Assembly (NCBI RefSeq): GCF_008329605.1
Contig: NZ_NPKO01000010.1
Location: 221,357-285,356 of the forward strand
Length of the DNA stretch: 64,000 nucleotides
From: Mycolicibacterium sp. P9-64
GTDB lineage: Bacteria > Actinomycetota > Actinomycetes > Mycobacteriales > Mycobacteriaceae
Reading direction: 5' to 3'
Positions 17,566 to 28,908 of the stretch are shown here, in pieces. Both the position numbers and the translations under genes were made by a program. Below the pieces are notes generated by a model. It was given only the letters and a program-made list of their open reading frames with translations. It was not told where the DNA came from and made no database searches. How positions within the stretch are numbered: the first letter of the stretch is position 1; each line of letters starts with the position of its first letter.

Positions 17566-18591
17566 TCAGCGGAAGCGGACGTTCAACGTCGCGAGGCCGA
17601 AGATCTTGCGGTCACCGGACTTCGCCGCGACGATCACCACACCGCTGCGGGTCTCCGGGTCAAGGGACTTGATCCGGCCACTGAACTCGATGTCTGCGCC
17701 CTCGGCGGCCGACACGATCGCGGGTGCGGACAGCCGCACGGCGTAGCGGGTGACCGCACCTGGATCGCCCGACCATGCGGATGCAAAACCGGCACCCAAA
17801 CCCATGGTGAGCATGCCGTGCGCGATGACGTCGGGCTGCCCGGCCAGCCTGGCGATGTCCGCGTCCCAGTGCAGCGGGTTGGCATCGCCGGAGACGCCGG
17901 CGTAGTTGACCAGGTCGCCGCGGGACAGTCGGGCGTGGTGCACCGGCACCTCGTCGCCGACCTTCACGTCGTCGAACGACGGGGTTCCCGGGGTGCGATT
18001 CGAATCTCCGGCGATGCGGATGTCGCCCTCGGGTCGCACCGTCTTCCGGTACTCGGTGCCGGAGCCGTCGGCCCCGAGCATGTTCACGTCGTGCATCATC
18101 ACGCCCTGCACGGCCGCCTTGATGGCCGGATCGACGTCCTCGGAGGTGACGCCGACGACGGTGGTGTGCAGCGTGTGCACCACTTCGCCTGCAGCGTCGG
18201 TGAAGGTGTTCTTCACGGTGACGAGGTCTCTGCCTGCGATCCTGCGCACCGACGACAGTTCGACGTCGGTGCGCAGCTCGTCGCCCGCCACGATCGGGCG
18301 GTGCTGCTCGAAGACTTCCTCGGTCTGCAGGTACATGTCATAACCGACCACCACCGACTCGAACATGCGTTGATTGCAGGCCATGGCCGGTGCCGAGGTG
18401 AACGTCAGCGGCGCCACCACGTCCGGGTAGCCCAGCTTCTCGGCGGACGCGACGTCCCAGTGCGCGGGGTGATAATTCTGCACCGCACGGGCGAACTCGC
18501 GTACCTTCTCGCGGCCGACCAGATAGGTGCCGTCAGCCTGGTAGTAATGGCCAACCCGCGATTCCAGCTCCGACGGTTCTACTGCGGTCAT
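17566..18591 (-). CDS. Fused HadA/HadB-type (3R)-hydroxyacyl dehydratase (double hotdog)
   Basis: 341 residues. N-terminal HadA-like (UPF0336) hotdog at about 8-150: VGREKVREFARAVQNYHPAHWD. C-terminal MaoC-like hydratase at about 205-340 with the catalytic Asp/His motif YAGVSGDANPLHWDADIARLAG and IAHGMLTMGLGAGF. In FAS-II the separate HadA and HadB subunits dehydrate 3-hydroxyacyl-ACP during mycolic acid elongation; the fused form may act on CoA or ACP thioesters. Start taken at ATG 18591; GTG 18615 adds eight residues and cannot be excluded. It faces away from the adenosine-deaminase remnant and is not clearly in an operon. Confidence 0.85.
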   Translation of the reverse strand: MTAVEPSELESRVGHYYQADGTYLVGREKVREFARAVQNYHPAHWDVASAEKLGYPDVVAPLTFTSAPAMACNQRMFESVVVGYDMYLQTEEVFEQHRPIVAGDELRTDVELSSVRRIAGRDLVTVKNTFTDAAGEVVHTLHTTVVGVTSEDVDPAIKAAVQGVMMHDVNMLGADGSGTEYRKTVRPEGDIRIAGDSNRTPGTPSFDDVKVGDEVPVHHARLSRGDLVNYAGVSGDANPLHWDADIARLAGQPDVIAHGMLTMGLGAGFASAWSGDPGAVTRYAVRLSAPAIVSAAEGADIEFSGRIKSLDPETRSGVVIVAAKSGDRKIFGLATLNVRFR

Positions 18592-18680
18592 GAATTGCTC
18601 AACTCTTCTATCCACCTGTTCGCTGAGGCCGACGAAGGCACACTAACGCGCGATCAATCGCCGCAGCCTGACAGGTTCCC

Positions 18681-18834
18681 GTGAGCGAGCACCTGGACAG
18701 TGTGACTAGCGAGTTCTGACCTGATCGCCAACCTGCCCGAGGTCGCACTTCACGTGCATCTCGAGGGCACACTCGAGCCGCCTACGTCCAAGCAGGCGTC
18801 TCCGACGTCGCGCCCTGGCTGCAAGACCGGTAAG
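18681..18834 (+). pseudogene. Remnant of an adenosine/adenine-deaminase-like gene
   Basis: From a GTG at 18681 the frame gives VSEHLDSVTSEF and stops; dropping one T near 18715 continues as DLIANLPEVALHVHLEGTLEP, the hallmark N-terminus of adenosine-deaminase-family amidohydrolases, including the metal-binding HxH. After about 18780 the match stops. A third frame gives a short tail YVQAGVSDVAPWLQDR and a TAA at 18832-18834, as if the N-terminus had been joined to the C-terminal end by a large deletion. No single frame encodes a functional enzyme. It sits immediately beside the 3' end of the glyQS gene. Confidence 0.5.
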
Positions 18835-18842
18835 CGGAGGGC

Positions 18843-21863
<3,021 letters not shown>

Positions 21864-21875
21864 GTCGAAATGTTA
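21864..21875 (-). promoter_or_regulatory. Leaderless promoter candidate for glyQS
   Basis: On the minus strand TAACAT (21870-21875) is followed by six bases and then the GTG start codon. This is the spacing of mycobacterial leaderless promoters, where transcription begins at the first base of an RTG codon. No ribosome-binding site is visible. Confidence 0.5.
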
Positions 21876-21922
21876 GCCTGCGCGGGCCAAGGCAAAGTCC
21901 GCGCCCGCGCTGCACCTGTCTC

Positions 21923-22936
21923 CTACGGGCTGGCGGGTTCGAATTCGGTTGTCCGCCATTGCTCGTCGGTCAACGACATGAGCCGGTCGATCACCTCGGG
22001 GCGCGGTGCTACGGCATCGGCGGCACTGGTCAGCGTGGTGGCTGCGCAGATGTGTCCCAACCTCAGTGCGCGGTCGACGGCTTTGCCCGTGGTGATGCCG
22101 ACAAGGAACCCACTGGCGAATGCGTCTCCGGCGCCGATCTTTTCGTGAACGTCCACCGAGAGGGCAGGAACCTCGATCGCCTCGTCCAAGTGAAATCCGG
22201 TGACGTGATGGGCATCGTTCTTGACAACGAGGTACTCGGGCTCGGGGAATGCCGCGCGGATCTCTGCCGGTGTGGCGGTGTTGAATGCGGCGTTGGCCTC
22301 GTCGAGACCCATGAACGCAATGTCGCTGGCGCGTACACACGCGGCGAGTGTGTCGGCCGCCAGTTCGGGTGACGACCAGAGCCCGGGGCGGTAGTTCACG
22401 TCGAAGCTGCAGCGGTAGCTCCCACGAAGAAGGTGGTCGACGGTCTGCCGTGCCGTGTCGGAGAGGGCAGGGGTGATGCCGGTGACGTGCAGCAGTTGGG
22501 TGCGACGCAGGACGTCTTGGACGGCGGGGTCGGCCAGATCGTCGATGCTCAAGGCGGACGCTGCGGAACCGCGCCGGTAGTAGAGCCAGCGCGATTCCGT
22601 GTCGCCGAGGTCGTGGGGATGGTCGGTTCCGGCGCCACGCTGTTTGACGTACAGGCCGGTTTGGCGGGCCGGGTCCACGATGATCGCCGAGACGTCGACG
22701 CCCGATGCGACGAGGTGGTCGACGATGTAGCGGCCGAATCCCTCAGCGCCGACGCGGGTTATCAACGCCGTCGGCAGACCGAGACTGGAGATCGTCGTTG
22801 CGACGTTCAATTCGGCACCGGCCGGACCCCTGGTGAAGGTCTCGGCGAGTTCGAGCGGGCCCTGCTCGGCCGCCAAGACGACGAGGGGTTCCCCGATGCA
22901 GGTGATCAGTGCTGGCTGGGTTGGCGGTGGTGTCAC
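21923..22936 (-). CDS. PfkB family sugar kinase (2-keto-3-deoxygluconate kinase-like)
   Basis: 337 residues. Ribokinase fold: N-terminal GEPLVVLAAEQGPLE and the substrate loop RGPAGAELNVATTISSLG (signature 1), and C-terminal EKIGAGDAFASGFLVGI, with the anion-hole GAGD and catalytic Asp. Similar to KdgK, which phosphorylates 2-keto-3-deoxygluconate to KDPG. Lying next to a KDPG-type aldolase and a DSD1-type deaminase supports this. Start is GTG; 41 bases follow the deaminase stop. Confidence 0.87.
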   Translation of the reverse strand: MTPPPTQPALITCIGEPLVVLAAEQGPLELAETFTRGPAGAELNVATTISSLGLPTALITRVGAEGFGRYIVDHLVASGVDVSAIIVDPARQTGLYVKQRGAGTDHPHDLGDTESRWLYYRRGSAASALSIDDLADPAVQDVLRRTQLLHVTGITPALSDTARQTVDHLLRGSYRCSFDVNYRPGLWSSPELAADTLAACVRASDIAFMGLDEANAAFNTATPAEIRAAFPEPEYLVVKNDAHHVTGFHLDEAIEVPALSVDVHEKIGAGDAFASGFLVGITTGKAVDRALRLGHICAATTLTSAADAVAPRPEVIDRLMSLTDEQWRTTEFEPASP

Positions 22937-22977
22937 GATGGTCCAATGTTGGTGGCGACGGCGGTTGGAAGACGAGG

Positions 22978-24207
22978 TCAGAAATAGGTGCGAATGAGGT
23001 CGACCACGAGGGGGTCGGGGTCATCGACGTCGGACACCACCGGGATCAGACGCCACTTGTCGAACGCGGTGCACGGATGTGAGAGGCCCAGGCGCACAAC
23101 GTCTCCTACGTTCAGGTCTGCGCCGCGGACGAAGGTGTGCTGGTCATTCATCGCACTGATGGAGGCCGTCGAACGAGCGTGCTCCGGAGTTTGCACGACG
23201 GGCAGCCCTTCGTCGTAGGGCAGGTCGCGTTTGCCCGCGTCCAGCAGCACGAGACCGGGTTCGGGCGTCGAGGTGACTCTGGCCCAGCCATGCATGGCGG
23301 ATTCGAGGTGAACCGGATTGGCCGGATTGACGGTGTCGGAGAACGGCGAGATACCTGCGTAGAACCCGTCGTCGTGCGTGATGTAGGCGCCAGAGCGCAG
23401 CACGACCCGACCGCCGCCCGCGATCAGTTCGGCGGTCTGGTCCGCGACCAGGTCGGGATATGCGCTGCCGCCTGCGGTCAGCAGCGGCTCGGCTTCGGCC
23501 GATGGAGCCACCTGCCGGTAGACGTCGACGAGTCGGGTGAGGTAGCCGTTGACGTTGCTCACCGCGTCCCGGTGACGGTCGTGGCCAAGGGCGCCTTCGT
23601 AACCGCCGACGCCTGCAAGTGCAAGGTGTGGGCTGGCGAGGATCGCCTCGGCAACGCGCATCGCCTCGTCGTCGTCCCTTGCACCGGTACGCCCCCCGGG
23701 GGCGCCTAGCTCGACGAGGACGTTGATCGGCCTCGCCGTTTCGTCGAGCTCGGCGAGGTGTCGCGTCATGTGCTCGACGGTCGCGACCGAGTCCGCCCAA
23801 CAATAGAACTCGAACTGTGGATCGTCGGCGAGTTCGGCTGCGAGCCAGTGTAAATCGGTGGCCGAGACCACGGGGTTGGCCATCAGGATGCGCGCGACAC
23901 CAAAGCGCCTTGCCAGCTGCACCTGCCAGCCCGTGGCGAGGGTGATTGCCCAGGCGCCTGCGTCGAGCTGCCGTTGCCACAGTTGCGGAGCCATGGTGGT
24001 CTTACCGTGCGGGGCCAACAGCATTCCGCGGTCGGAGACCCAGCGAGCCATGGCGTCGATGTTGTGGTCCATGCGGCGTTGGTCCAGTGTCAGCACGGGT
24101 GTCGAGATCGACGACAGGCGCGGCTTGCCAGCCAGGAACTCCTCGGTAGTGGCGCCCCACGCGCTGGGGGGAAGGGATTTGTGCTGGGGTCCCAGCGTCT
24201 CGGTCAT
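22978..24207 (-). CDS. PLP-dependent amino acid deaminase/dehydratase (DSD1 / D-threonine aldolase-like, alanine racemase fold)
   Basis: 409 residues from the ATG overlapping the aldolase stop (ATGA). N-terminal PLP-binding barrel with the Schiff-base lysine in LLAPHGKTTMAP (K69) and LATGWQVQLARRFG; C-terminal beta domain with the zinc pair His-x-Cys in LSHPCTAFDKW (H377, C379), as in eukaryotic D-serine dehydratase. The family removes the amino group from 3-hydroxy D-amino acids by dehydration. With a KDG kinase and KDPG aldolase beside it, a D-glucosaminate-type substrate (product 2-keto-3-deoxygluconate) fits best; D-serine or D-threonine are alternatives. Confidence 0.87.
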   Translation of the reverse strand: MTETLGPQHKSLPPSAWGATTEEFLAGKPRLSSISTPVLTLDQRRMDHNIDAMARWVSDRGMLLAPHGKTTMAPQLWQRQLDAGAWAITLATGWQVQLARRFGVARILMANPVVSATDLHWLAAELADDPQFEFYCWADSVATVEHMTRHLAELDETARPINVLVELGAPGGRTGARDDDEAMRVAEAILASPHLALAGVGGYEGALGHDRHRDAVSNVNGYLTRLVDVYRQVAPSAEAEPLLTAGGSAYPDLVADQTAELIAGGGRVVLRSGAYITHDDGFYAGISPFSDTVNPANPVHLESAMHGWARVTSTPEPGLVLLDAGKRDLPYDEGLPVVQTPEHARSTASISAMNDQHTFVRGADLNVGDVVRLGLSHPCTAFDKWRLIPVVSDVDDPDPLVVDLIRTYF

Positions 24208-24863
24208 GTCGACGCTCCTGAGGCGGTGCTGACGGCGGCGGCGAACGCCGCTGCCCTGTCGGTGATCGTCTCCCATCGCGCCGCGTCCACCAACGCCGGT
24301 GTGACGACATCGGTCCCCGCGGTCACCGCCAAGGCGCCTGCGGCGAGGAAATCCGCCGCGTTGCCTGCATTGACGCCGCCGGAGGGGATCAGCGACAGCC
24401 CTGGGAACGGGCCGAGCAGATCACGCAGGTAGGCGGGACCGAAGGCCCGTGCTGGGAAGATCTTCACCGCCGATGCGCCGAGGTCGACCGCCCGCATCAC
24501 CTCGGTGGGAGTCAGGGCGCCCATGACGACGGGAATGCCGCGGGTGGTCGCAACGCCGGCAACGGCCTCGCTGATCGACGGGGTGACGAGGAATCGTGCG
24601 CCCGCGTCGATGGCCGCGTTGGCGTCGGCCGCGGTGAGCACCGTGCCGACGCCGATGACTGCCTGCGGGACAACGGTTTCGACGTCCGTGGTGGCCAGCC
24701 GGTCAAGGATTCCGGGCGTGGTCAGAGTCAATTCCACCGCGCGCAGACCCCCGCGCGCCAGTGCGGTCGCCAGCGCGGCGACGTCGAAGGGGCGTGGCGC
24801 GCGGACCACGGTGACGGCGCGGTCGCTGGTGATCACCGACATCGGCGTGTTTTCGGGCGTCAT
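24204..24863 (-). CDS. 2-dehydro-3-deoxy-phosphogluconate (KDPG) aldolase family
   Basis: 219-residue class I aldolase of the Eda type, cleaving KDPG or a related acid to pyruvate and glyceraldehyde-3-phosphate. The catalytic Glu is in GLRAVELTLTTP, the Schiff-base Lys in SAVKIFPA (K134), and the phosphate loop in LIPSGGVNAGNAADFL. IGVGTVL and ARFLVTPSI are family strands. Its start overlaps the ABC ATPase stop (ATGA), tying sugar-acid cleavage to the importer. Confidence 0.9.
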   Translation of the reverse strand: MTPENTPMSVITSDRAVTVVRAPRPFDVAALATALARGGLRAVELTLTTPGILDRLATTDVETVVPQAVIGVGTVLTAADANAAIDAGARFLVTPSISEAVAGVATTRGIPVVMGALTPTEVMRAVDLGASAVKIFPARAFGPAYLRDLLGPFPGLSLIPSGGVNAGNAADFLAAGALAVTAGTDVVTPALVDAARWETITDRAAAFAAAVSTASGAST

Positions 24864-25624
24864 GCTTCGGCGATCTTGCTGAGGAACTGAATGGTCCTGG
24901 GATGTTGCGGATTTCCGAACAGCTCCTCCGGTGGGCCCTGTTCGGTGATGACACCGTCGGCCATGAACAGGACGCGATCGGCGGTTCGCCGGGCGAACCC
25001 CATCTCGTGGGTCACCACCACCATGGTCATGCCGTCATCGGCGAGGCTCCGCATCACGCTGGTGACCTCGCCGACGAGTTCGGGGTCGAGCGCCGAGGTG
25101 GCCTCGTCGAAGAAGATGATGCGTGGGTCGACGGCCAGCGCGCGGGCGATCGCGACCCGTTGCTGTTGGCCGCCGGACAGCTGGCCCGGTTGATGATGGG
25201 CCCGGTCGTCCATGCCCACCCTGGCAAGCACCTGCATGCCCTTGGCGTCCGCATCGGCCTTGGACATCTTGTAGACCTTGCGCAGTGCCAACGTGACGTT
25301 TCCGAGCGCGTCCAGATGTGGGAACAGGTTGAACTGTTGGAACACCATGCCGACGTGACCGCGAATCTCGGGCGCGCGCTTGGGTTCGTGCATCGGTACA
25401 CCGCCGACGACCACCTCACCGGTGGTCGACGTTTCGAGGCCGCTCATGATGCGCAGCAGTGTGCTCTTCCCGGATCCGGACGCACCGATCAAGACGACTA
25501 CCTCACCGTCATCGACGGTGAGCGTGACGTCCTTGAGGACTTCGAGCTCACCGAAGCGCTTGGACACACCGGAGAGCTGGATGTCGCGTCCGATGGTGGT
25601 GGTGTTCGGGCTTGCCGTGGTCAT
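24860..25624 (-). CDS. Polar amino acid ABC importer, ATP-binding subunit
   Basis: 254 residues, GlnQ/HisP type. Walker A GASGSGKST, Q-loop FQQFNLFPHL, signature LSGGQQQRVAIARAL, Walker B IIFFDEATSALDPE and the H-loop VVVTHEMGFA. Drives import by the two adjacent permeases, whose genes end one base before its start. Part of the IclR-controlled array. Confidence 0.95.
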   Translation of the reverse strand: MTTASPNTTTIGRDIQLSGVSKRFGELEVLKDVTLTVDDGEVVVLIGASGSGKSTLLRIMSGLETSTTGEVVVGGVPMHEPKRAPEIRGHVGMVFQQFNLFPHLDALGNVTLALRKVYKMSKADADAKGMQVLARVGMDDRAHHQPGQLSGGQQQRVAIARALAVDPRIIFFDEATSALDPELVGEVTSVMRSLADDGMTMVVVTHEMGFARRTADRVLFMADGVITEQGPPEELFGNPQHPRTIQFLSKIAEA

Positions 25625-25625
25625 G

Positions 25626-26270
25626 TCAGATGGCCCTTCGTTGGGTGCGGGTGACCCACAGCGACAGCGGGTAGCACACGATGAAGTAGAGGACTGCGAC
25701 GGTGAGGTAGATCGACACCGGATCGCCGGTGCGATCGACGATGGACTGCCCGACCTTCATCATTTCGGCGAGCCCGATGATGGAGGCGATGGACGTGTCC
25801 TTGATCAGCGAGATGTATTGCCCGACCAAGGGCGGCAGCGCAATCTTGACCGTCTGAGGCAACACGACCCAGCGGAAGGATTGTGCGGGCTTGAGCCCGA
25901 GGATCTGTGCGGCCTCGTGCTGCCCGACGGGAACGGCTTCGATACCGGAGCGAATGATCTCTGCGACGAAGGCGCTGTGATACACGCTCAGCCCCACCGC
26001 GGCGGCCACGAAGAGGTTCACGCCGTAGCCCAAATACAGTGCGGCACCGAAGTACACGAACAGCAGCGTGATCGGGATGGGCGATCCCCTGAACAGTTCG
26101 ACATAGGCCCGGCCCAGCCCTCGCAGGAGCTTCGGGCGCGACGTTCGCAACGCAGCGACGGCGAGGCCGAGAACTGTCGACCCCGCGATCGACACTGCTG
26201 CGAGCGCCAGCGTCATGAGGAAGCCGGTCCACAGGAAGGGAAGGCTCTGCCAGATCAGGCTGACGTTCAC
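25626..26270 (-). CDS. Polar amino acid ABC importer, permease subunit
   Basis: 214 residues, His/Glu/Gln/Arg/opine-type permease. Around five hydrophobic segments, with an N-terminal TLALAAVSIAGSTVLGL and the cytoplasmic EAA loop SGIEAVPVGQHEAAQILGLK, which contacts the ATPase. Start GTG overlaps the stop of the partner permease (GTGA). With the other permease it forms a heterodimeric channel. Confidence 0.93.
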   Translation of the reverse strand: MNVSLIWQSLPFLWTGFLMTLALAAVSIAGSTVLGLAVAALRTSRPKLLRGLGRAYVELFRGSPIPITLLFVYFGAALYLGYGVNLFVAAAVGLSVYHSAFVAEIIRSGIEAVPVGQHEAAQILGLKPAQSFRWVVLPQTVKIALPPLVGQYISLIKDTSIASIIGLAEMMKVGQSIVDRTGDPVSIYLTVAVLYFIVCYPLSLWVTRTQRRAI

Positions 26271-26977
26271 GAGCTCGCTCCCGTCAGTGTCGGTGCCGGC
26301 TTGCGGGTGCGTCTACCTGTGGGGGTCTTGAACGAGAGTCGTTCGACCAGCGACGCGACAGTCGACAGGCCGTAGCTCAGAACCAGATACAGCGCGACGG
26401 CGATCCCGAACACCTGCACGAACAGCAGCGTGCGCGCATTGACCACCGTCGCAACGCCGGTGATCTCGGGGACCGCGATGGCCGACAGCAACGACGTCCC
26501 GAGCAAGACCTGGATCAGGTTGTTGACCAGGGAGGGATAGACGTTGCGCAACGCCTGCGGCGCAACGACGTTCAGCAGTACCGTGCGCGAGCTGAGGCCG
26601 AGGACCTGCGCTGCCTCCAGTTGGCCCTTGCCGACGGAGGAGATGCCTGCGCGCAATACCTCGGTCAGGTAGGCGCCGACATTGATGCCCAAGGCGATCG
26701 TGCCCGCCGTCACCGCGGACATTCGGATGCCGAAGCTGGGCAACGCGAAGTACACGATGAAGATCTGCAGCAACACCGGAGTGTTCCGGATGGCCTCCAC
26801 GTAGCAGGTCGCCACGAAGCGCAGGATCACCGACGCCGAATTGCGGGCCAGTGCCGCTGCCGACGCAATCACGAAGGCAAGGAGGAAACCGACGACCGTG
26901 ATCTGCAGGGCCAACGCCGCGCCGTGCAGGTAGTCGGGCCAGTAGGCGAGAACGGTTCGCCATTGATACTCGAACAT
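26267..26977 (-). CDS. Polar amino acid ABC importer, permease subunit
   Basis: 236 residues, the second His/Glu/Gln/Arg-type permease. EAA loop AGISSVGKGQLEAAQVLGLS, and the family RNTPVLLQIFIVYFALP motif. Starts 18 bases after the substrate-binding protein gene ends. Together with the adjacent permease it forms the transmembrane path. Confidence 0.93.
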   Translation of the reverse strand: MFEYQWRTVLAYWPDYLHGAALALQITVVGFLLAFVIASAAALARNSASVILRFVATCYVEAIRNTPVLLQIFIVYFALPSFGIRMSAVTAGTIALGINVGAYLTEVLRAGISSVGKGQLEAAQVLGLSSRTVLLNVVAPQALRNVYPSLVNNLIQVLLGTSLLSAIAVPEITGVATVVNARTLLFVQVFGIAVALYLVLSYGLSTVASLVERLSFKTPTGRRTRKPAPTLTGASS

Positions 26978-26995
26978 GGTGTACGACCGCCGATC

Positions 26996-27829
26996 TCAGA
27001 AAGCGGGCTGCAACGGGAAGCGCGGATCTGCGCCGAACCACTTGCGGTAGAGCTCGAGATTCTTGCCAGAGGTATTGAGGTCGAACAGGAACAGGTTGAG
27101 GTAGTCAACCCAGACCTGGTCGCCCTGCTTGACGCCGAAGGCGTTGTACTCCAAGGGAACCAGCTTACTCGTCACGACCTCGAGGCCCGGGTTGAGCTTG
27201 GCCTGGTACTGCAGGAAGTTGGAGTCCTCGACCATTGCGTCGGCCTGCCCCTGCTTGACCGCCAGCACCGCCGATTGGGAACTGTCGAACTCAGCGACCT
27301 TCACGTCGACGCCGCGGTCGCGCAGCACGTCGGCGTTGGTGCTGCCCTTGACGACGGCAACGGAGTGACCCTTCATGGCATCCAATGAGGTGATGCCGCT
27401 TCCGGTTCGAACCAGCAGACCCTCGGTGGCCACGACGTAGGGATTGGTGAACGAGATCTCCTTCGCCCGCTCCAGCGTCCTGGTGAAGTTGCAGAACACG
27501 ACGTCGACCTTGTTGGTCTGTAGGTTGGGGATGCGGTTCGACGACGTGGTGTCGACGACCTCCAGCTTGACGCCCATCTCCTTGGCCAGCTCGTTGGCGA
27601 TGTCGACGTCGTACCCGTCGGGTTTGCCTGCGTCGTTGGTGAAGCCGAACGGGGTGAACGACAGGCAAGAAGCCACCTTCAACGTGCCCTCGGCAAGAAC
27701 GTGTTTCAGAGTGGAGTCGGCCGCTGCGGCGCCTCCGGAGGGCATCGGGGTGCAGGCCGCTGCCAGGGGCAGGACGGCTGCCGCCGCACATAGCGTGACG
27801 ATCTTGCGGACGGAACGGGAGAACTTCAT
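26996..27829 (-). CDS. Substrate-binding lipoprotein of a polar amino acid ABC importer
   Basis: 277 residues from the ATG at 27829; the longer frame to 28009 runs through the IclR gene antisense-free end and lacks a signal. Lipoprotein signal MKFSRSVRKIVTLCAAAAVLPLAAAC with lipobox LAAAC. SBP_bac_3 domain follows: FTPFGFTNDAGKPDGYDVDIANELA, DVVFCNFTRTLERAKEISFTNPYV and GSTNADVLRDRGVDVKVAEF. The Arg in NFTRT normally binds the ligand alpha-carboxylate, consistent with an amino acid or amino sugar acid ligand. Confidence 0.93.
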   Translation of the reverse strand: MKFSRSVRKIVTLCAAAAVLPLAAACTPMPSGGAAAADSTLKHVLAEGTLKVASCLSFTPFGFTNDAGKPDGYDVDIANELAKEMGVKLEVVDTTSSNRIPNLQTNKVDVVFCNFTRTLERAKEISFTNPYVVATEGLLVRTGSGITSLDAMKGHSVAVVKGSTNADVLRDRGVDVKVAEFDSSQSAVLAVKQGQADAMVEDSNFLQYQAKLNPGLEVVTSKLVPLEYNAFGVKQGDQVWVDYLNLFLFDLNTSGKNLELYRKWFGADPRFPLQPAF

Positions 27830-27911
27830 CGATGGACCTTCAGCTTCCAGTGGTTGTGCATGGGGTGGCTCAGCGAGGACTGCAGGCAGTGGCGAGCGCC
27901 GCCGCGGGTGT

Positions 27912-28688
27912 TCAAGGCTTCTGCTCACCTCCCCGATGTCCGAGCTCGAGGCTGATGCGCTTGGCGCCGTCGGTGACGAGGCTGGTGTAGGAGTCGCGTT
28001 GGGCCGCAATCGCTTCGGCAGGACCGGACACGCTCACGGCGCACACGACGGCTCCGGTGTGATTGAAGACGGGGGCGGCGATGCAGCGAATTCCCTCTTC
28101 GTTCTCCACGTCGTCATAGGCGACGCCACGGTCGCGAACGACGGCGAGATGCTCGCGCAGTTGGCGTCCGTCGGTGATGGAAGCCGCTGTCTTGGCCGGC
28201 ATTCCGAGATCGATCACCCGCTGGACTTCGTCGTCGCCGAGAAACGCCAACATCGCCTTGCCGCTTGCCGTCGAGTAGGCGGTGCCGGTGTCACCGACTC
28301 TGGAGGCCATCTGAATCGGCGACCCGCCGGTCACCTTGTCGACGTACGTCACACGGCCCTCGTTGTAGACCAAGAGGTGTGCCGCGTGCCCGGTGGCCTC
28401 GGCGATCTCGCGCAGCACCGGCTGGGCGGCGGACCGCACGTCCAGGTCGACGAGGCACGCGCCCGCCAACCCGAGTACGCCGATCCCCATGCGGTACGTG
28501 CCATCGCCGTCTTGGCGCACCAATTGTGCCTCGATCAGCGGTGCCAGCAGCCGCAGCACCGTGCTCTTCGTTGACTCGATTCCCTCGGCGAGCTCGGCGA
28601 GGTTCGCGCCCTGCCGCCGGCCTGCGGTGGCAGCGATGGTCTCCAGCAGGGTCAGGGCCCGGCGCAGTGACGACGAATTGTTCCGCAT
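27912..28688 (-). CDS. IclR family transcriptional regulator
   Basis: 258 residues from ATG 28688, with CGGAGA just upstream (a TTG at 28691 is the alternative). N-terminal winged helix at about 8-70 (LAELAEGIESTKSTVLRLLAPLIEAQLV), C-terminal ligand domain at about 80-250 (YSTASGKAMLAFL; IRCIAAPVFNHTGAVVCAVSVSGPA). IclR/KdgR proteins often sense 2-keto-3-deoxy sugar acids. It heads the array of importer and enzyme genes; inverted repeats carrying GTGTTGCA lie directly upstream. Confidence 0.9.
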   Translation of the reverse strand: MRNNSSSLRRALTLLETIAATAGRRQGANLAELAEGIESTKSTVLRLLAPLIEAQLVRQDGDGTYRMGIGVLGLAGACLVDLDVRSAAQPVLREIAEATGHAAHLLVYNEGRVTYVDKVTGGSPIQMASRVGDTGTAYSTASGKAMLAFLGDDEVQRVIDLGMPAKTAASITDGRQLREHLAVVRDRGVAYDDVENEEGIRCIAAPVFNHTGAVVCAVSVSGPAEAIAAQRDSYTSLVTDGAKRISLELGHRGGEQKP

Positions 28689-28699
28689 CAATCTCCGTG

Positions 28700-28735
28700 T
28701 TGCATTGCAAAATCATGTTGTGTGTTGCACAACAC
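28700..28735. promoter_or_regulatory. Candidate IclR operators
   Basis: Two related elements precede the IclR gene: TTGCA-T-TGCAA at 28700-28710 (preceded by GTG) and GTGTTG-CA-CAACAC at 28722-28735. Both share GTGTTGCA. The rest of the 28689-28908 interval shows no coding signal. Autoregulation by IclR is inferred. Confidence 0.55.
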
Positions 28736-28908
28736 GCTAAGGGATCCACGCCAAATGCGCTAGAGGCAACGCTGAAGGGAGGCGACACCGCCTGCCCGGC
28801 AGTCGATGCTCGCCGATTCACGGGCTCGATGACGGTCGCCGGCACTCACTGTGGTGACCAACTGACTCAGTTCGCGCCCACGACTGCTGCGAACTCGCGC
28901 TTTCGCGG

